Assembly (NCBI GenBank): GCA_037142735.1
Contig: JBAXAB010000018.1
Span: 1-7,882, forward strand
Direction of reading: 5' to 3'
Origin: JBAXAB01 sp037142735
GTDB lineage: Bacteria > Patescibacteriota > Minisyncoccia > Phycocordibacterales > CAIZLB01
DNA length: 7,882 bases
Shown piece after piece: positions 4,937 to 7,882 of the stretch. The position numbers and the translations under genes are program-made. The notes under the pieces are model-generated. The model was not told the DNA's origin. It did no database searches and saw nothing but the letters and a program-made list of their open reading frames with translations. Positions within the stretch are counted from its first letter, which is position 1, and the number at the start of each line of letters is the position of its first letter.

Positions 4937-6688
4937 ATGTCAAAAAATACAAACGACCTACAAGAAATGCGACATTCCCTAGCACATTTGCTAGCTGCCG
5001 CTGTAATTGAAATATACCCAACCACCCTTTTGACTATTGGACCTGCCGTCGATAATGGGTTCTACTACGACATGGATTTTGAATCTCCTGTCTCAGAAAA
5101 AAACTTCCATGAAATTGAAAAGAAGATGCGATCATTGCTCAAGACTTGGAAAGGTTTTACTCACAAAGAGGTTTCGCCGGAAGAAGCTCGAACTTTGTTC
5201 GCTGACAATCCATACAAGCTTGAATTAATAGAAGAAATTGCAAAGAAAGGTGAGAAAATCACTTTGTATACGTCTGGAAACTTTACAGACCTTTGCCGTG
5301 GTGGGCATGTTGAAGACATGCAATCTATCGCTCCTGATTCGTTCAAACTGTCTCGTATCGCTGGGGCCTACTGGCGAGGTGATGAAAAAAACAAAATGCT
5401 TACGCGTATTTACGGACTGGCATTCCCAACTAAGGAAGAATTAGATGCATACGAAGTTCAACAAGAAGAGGCAAAAAAACGTGATCACCGAAAACTTGGA
5501 AAAGAATTAGCTATTTTTGAATTTGATGAAGATGTAGGACCTGGACTTCCCCTTTGGTTACCAAATGGAGGTGCAATTATTGAACAGTTGGAAACATTGG
5601 CTAAAGAAACTGAATTCGCGTACGAATACGAACGTGTGCGAACTCCACACCTTGCGAAGGAATCAATGTACTTAACTTCAGGACACCTTCCTTATTATGA
5701 GGAATCCATGTACCCTCCGATGGAATACGAGGGCGGTAAATATTATTTGAAGGCTATGAACTGTCCGCATCATCACAAGATTTATGCAGCTGGAACTAAA
5801 AGCTATAAAGACCTTCCTTTGAGATTGGCTGAATACGGCACATGTTATCGTCATGAAAAATCAGGTGAACTGTTTGGCCTGATGCGTGTACGCTCGATGC
5901 AGATGAATGACGCTCATATTTATTGTACCGAAGAGCAATTCTTTGATGAGTTCAAAAAAGTAATTGATATGTATTTGTACTACTTCAAAATTTTTGGAAT
6001 TGAAAAGTACCAAATGCGACTTTCAAAACATTCGAAGGAAGGGCTTGGAAAGAAATATATTGATAACGAAGAATTGTGGATCAAAACTGAAGACATGGTG
6101 CGTAAATGTTTAGTCGCAGCAAATGTACCATTTGTTGAAGCCGAAAATGAAGGTGCCTTCTACGGACCAAAAATTGATGTGCAGATTTGGAGCGTGATTG
6201 GTCGCGAATTTACCCTTGCCACAAACCAGGTAGATTTTGCGGTTCCTGCTCGTTTTGGATTGAAATACACCGACAAAGACGGTACCGAAAAGACCCCTTT
6301 GTGTATCCACCGAGCACCACTTTCAACTCATGAACGCTTTATTGGATTCTTGATTGAACACTACGCCGGTAACTTCCCTCTATGGCTCGCCCCTGAACAG
6401 GTTTATGTAGTACCAGTCAAAGAATCAAATATGGAAAAGGCAAAAGAGGTTTATGCATCTCTTCGAAAACTACAGATCCGTGCAAAAATCGACCTTTCAA
6501 ACGATGGCTTTGGTAAAAAAGTTCGCGCTGCCAAAAATGCCAAAGTTCCTTATACAATTATTATTGGTGATAAGGACATGGAGGCTGGCAAAGTTACCCT
6601 TGAGAGCAGAGACAAGGGCAACTTAGGACAATTGACAACGGGTGAGGTGGAAGCAAGACTGAAAGAAGAAATCACATCACGAAAATAA
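4937..6688 (+). CDS. thrS: Threonyl-tRNA synthetase lacking the TGS domain
   Basis: Class II synthetase that charges tRNA-Thr with threonine in the cytoplasm. At 583 aa it is about 60 residues shorter than E. coli ThrS (642 aa) because the N-terminal TGS domain is absent: the product starts directly in the editing domain, and an in-frame TAA at 4922-4924 excludes a longer frame. The editing site is complete (H13xxxH17 in RHSLAHLL, C120 and H124 in LCRGGH), so Ser-tRNA-Thr should be hydrolysed. The catalytic zinc ligands are C276 (MNCPHHH), H327 (NDAHIYC) and H458 (CIHRAPL), with motif 2 Arg305 (CYRHEKSG). The anticodon-binding domain runs from about 485 to the end, with VPYTIIIGDKDMEAGKV. No SD is visible. 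It is divergent from the toxin gene and followed by a terminator. The identity is secure. Confidence 0.98.
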   Translation: MSKNTNDLQEMRHSLAHLLAAAVIEIYPTTLLTIGPAVDNGFYYDMDFESPVSEKNFHEIEKKMRSLLKTWKGFTHKEVSPEEARTLFADNPYKLELIEEIAKKGEKITLYTSGNFTDLCRGGHVEDMQSIAPDSFKLSRIAGAYWRGDEKNKMLTRIYGLAFPTKEELDAYEVQQEEAKKRDHRKLGKELAIFEFDEDVGPGLPLWLPNGGAIIEQLETLAKETEFAYEYERVRTPHLAKESMYLTSGHLPYYEESMYPPMEYEGGKYYLKAMNCPHHHKIYAAGTKSYKDLPLRLAEYGTCYRHEKSGELFGLMRVRSMQMNDAHIYCTEEQFFDEFKKVIDMYLYYFKIFGIEKYQMRLSKHSKEGLGKKYIDNEELWIKTEDMVRKCLVAANVPFVEAENEGAFYGPKIDVQIWSVIGREFTLATNQVDFAVPARFGLKYTDKDGTEKTPLCIHRAPLSTHERFIGFLIEHYAGNFPLWLAPEQVYVVPVKESNMEKAKEVYASLRKLQIRAKIDLSNDGFGKKVRAAKNAKVPYTIIIGDKDMEAGKVTLESRDKGNLGQLTTGEVEARLKEEITSRK

Positions 6689-6700
6689 CTTAGCCCAACA

Positions 6701-6738
6701 AACAAAAAACCTACCACATATGTGGTAGGTTTTTTGTT
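6701..6738. terminator. Bidirectional terminator between thrS and the surface-protein gene
   Basis: A perfect 38-bp palindrome: AACAAAAAACCTACCACA, TA, then the complement ending GGTAGGTTTTTTGTT. The core CCTACCACA/TGTGGTAGG is flanked by A6 on the left and T6 on the right, so it works on both strands. It serves thrS (ends 6688, plus) and the convergent surface-protein gene (ends 6756, minus). Confidence 0.9.
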
Positions 6739-6755
6739 ATAAGAATCGTAGTAGA

Positions 6756-7882
6756 TTACTTATTTCTTGCAGATAGGTTTCTCGCCTTGAAAGCTTCAAT
6801 CATACTAGCAGCTGAAACATTTGCTGTAAGTCCTGTTCGCTTTCTTCGTGATACCACGAATGCTGCGAATGCACTCCAAGCTAATAGTCCGATAGCAAAC
6901 AATGCAATTTTCCAACTTAGACTGATTCCAGTAGCAGGAACCTGGTTTAGATAAATTCCTGAAACTGCACCAACTTGGTCTGATGTACCCTTAATAAGAG
7001 TTACGTTAGACGCCTGAGTCTGGTAACCGTAGATAGCGTTGATTGTTGAATAACATGTCGCTGTATATGATTGACCATTTGAAGTGACAGTCACTGTCGC
7101 ATTCTTCTGACCAGTTGAATAATATTGCTGACTAACTGAAGAGTTGTTACCGTTCAATCCATCAGAACCTGACCAGTTGTAAGTGTAATTACTGTTTCCA
7201 CCTGTTGGGAATACTGTCCAAGTAACATACTGGTTAGTATTTGCAACTGAAGGTGTTGCTGAACAATACGCACTGATAGTTGAGTTGTTACCGACGTTCA
7301 CATTACATGATCGTGAGATCGTCTGACCGTTTGAAGTAATTGCAACTGTAGCGTACTTACTACCTGAACTATAGAATCGTCCAGTGAAAGACTGACTTGA
7401 ACTGTTAAGACCGTCTGAACCTGACCAAGAATATGTGTATCCTCCGTTACCACCTGAAGCAGAGGCAGAGAAACTCACATCTTGACCAACTTGAACATTA
7501 TTTGAAGGGTTTACTGAACATGAACCTTCCAAAGTCTGAGTGTTATTGTTTGAACCACCATTTGATGGAACATTTACAACTACATTTACATTAGCACCAC
7601 CTGCGATGTTAGTGTTTGTCACAACAGGATTCGAATTAGAGATTACATCGTTTCGGTTTGTGTTGCTGTTAATATTTGTAGGAGTTGAGTTTGAACCATT
7701 TGAGTATCTATATGAAGGGATAGCTGCATACGAGTACGCAGGAGTTGAACCTGTAGTGTATCGGTATGACGGAGTAGAGTATCCAACAGAACGACATGAT
7801 GAACATGATGAATTATCAGCTGGAGTAAAACTACCGAAATCCGTATTAACACCACCGAAGCTTCCAGAATCTGTGTTATCAC
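6756..7882 (-). CDS. Wall-type surface protein with PKD/Ig-like domains (5' end missing)
   Basis: The frame is open from the right edge (first whole codon ends at 7880) to TAA at 6758-6756, so at least 374 residues are seen and the true start and any signal peptide lie outside. A GTG at 7622 is in frame but is not a natural start. In order: a Gly/Ser/Asp stretch; a short CSSCRS motif near 7788-7805; a Ser/Tyr/Pro/Thr stretch with repeats of PSYRY; an Asn/Thr-rich linker; two 71-72-residue PKD/Ig-like domains, each bounded by cysteines; VPATG at 6927-6941; a membrane helix (WKIALFAIGLLAWSAFAAF); and RRKR with a 26-residue tail. VPATG, helix and basic end resemble a sortase sorting signal (LPxTG), although the tail is longer than usual. 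Probably an exported, surface-anchored adhesin or structural protein. Partner unknown. Confidence 0.8.
   Translation of the reverse strand, partial: DNTDSGSFGGVNTDFGSFTPADNSSCSSCRSVGYSTPSYRYTTGSTPAYSYAAIPSYRYSNGSNSTPTNINSNTNRNDVISNSNPVVTNTNIAGGANVNVVVNVPSNGGSNNNTQTLEGSCSVNPSNNVQVGQDVSFSASASGGNGGYTYSWSGSDGLNSSSQSFTGRFYSSGSKYATVAITSNGQTISRSCNVNVGNNSTISAYCSATPSVANTNQYVTWTVFPTGGNSNYTYNWSGSDGLNGNNSSVSQQYYSTGQKNATVTVTSNGQSYTATCYSTINAIYGYQTQASNVTLIKGTSDQVGAVSGIYLNQVPATGISLSWKIALFAIGLLAWSAFAAFVVSRRKRTGLTANVSAASMIEAFKARNLSARNK
7053..7265 (-). repeat. PKD/Ig-like domain, copy 2 (C-terminal)
   Basis: 71 codons from one Cys to the next. It shares with copy 1 the order GG-N-x-x-YTY-x-WSGSDGLN, a Tyr-Ser-x-Gly turn (YYSTGQK), ATVTVTSNGQ and a closing Cys. 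Copies are diverged at the DNA level apart from a short run near TCAGAACCTGACCA, so the duplication is not recent. The terminal cysteines are spaced to form one disulfide per domain. Confidence 0.75.
7305..7520 (-). repeat. PKD/Ig-like domain, copy 1
   Basis: 72 codons bounded by Cys, with GGNGGYTYSWSGSDGLN, FYSSGSK, ATVAITSNGQ and a closing Cys. It is separated from copy 2 by 13 residues (NVNVGNNSTISAY). The YTYSWSGSDG strand matches the WxxxDG core of PKD-like folds. More copies could lie outside the window, but upstream sequence visible here is low-complexity linker. Confidence 0.75.

Noticed and set aside
7620..7622. GTG as start of the surface protein
   Set aside because: The frame continues without a stop to the window edge, with matching composition, and no SD or signal peptide follows the GTG.
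7643..7882. Open minus-strand frame starting with GTG at the right edge
   Set aside because: It is in a different frame from the surface protein, which stays open over the same bases with sensible Ser/Tyr/Asn-rich composition. The alternative translation is a frame shadow.
1..7882. CRISPR array, insertion sequence, attachment site or origin
   Set aside because: No regularly spaced repeats, transposase-like frame, paired terminal repeats or DnaA-box cluster was seen. The only tandem repeats are protein-domain repeats at 7053-7520.

Overview
The window (7,882 bases, AT-rich) looks like a piece of a small-genome bacterium, most likely Candidate Phyla Radiation / Patescibacteria. This is inferred from several traits: a threonyl-tRNA synthetase without the N-terminal TGS domain, a tRNA gene without encoded CCA, sparse Shine-Dalgarno (SD) sequences with promoters almost touching start codons, a lone MazF/PemK-like gene of a type I recall from such genomes, and a Ser/Asn/Thr-rich wall-type surface protein. 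No marker here fixes the phylum. Annotated genes stop with TAA or TAG, none with TGA, so the genetic code cannot be tested.

Layout, left to right. Positions 1-324 hold no sizeable gene, but do hold a 22-codon hydrophobic mini-ORF (106-174) behind a good SD. A 158-aa protein of uncertain function (325-801, +) follows; its tail overlaps by 23 bp the tail of a convergent FAD-dependent monooxygenase (779-1891, -). Next, on the minus strand, are tRNA-Ala(UGC) (2030-2102) with its own promoter, two tiny membrane proteins (33 and 79 aa) in tandem and in the same frame, and lepA (EF4, 2524-4311). The two membrane proteins are probably co-transcribed with lepA.

The 4312-4936 stretch is the most interesting. 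It holds a lepA promoter on the minus strand, a good plus-strand promoter (TTGACC-16-TAAAAT), and then about 95 nt that fold into a cUUCGg hairpin, a GAAA-loop hairpin and a 21-bp perfect inverted repeat followed by U-rich sequence. This looks like an unannotated small structured RNA. Its 3' end lies antisense to the last codons of a solo MazF/PemK-like toxin gene (4445-4837, -) that has no visible protein antitoxin. thrS (4937-6688, +) is divergent from the toxin gene.

A bidirectional terminator (6701-6738) separates thrS from a convergent surface protein (6756 to beyond the right edge, -). That protein has a low-complexity Ser/Tyr/Pro/Asn-rich stretch, two PKD/Ig-like domains each bounded by cysteines, a sortase-like VPATG motif, one membrane segment and a basic tail.

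lepA, tRNA-Ala and thrS all serve translation, and MazF-type toxins usually cut RNA, so the centre of the window is translation-related. The monooxygenase and the 158-aa protein look accessory. No CRISPR array, insertion sequence, attachment site or replication origin was seen.
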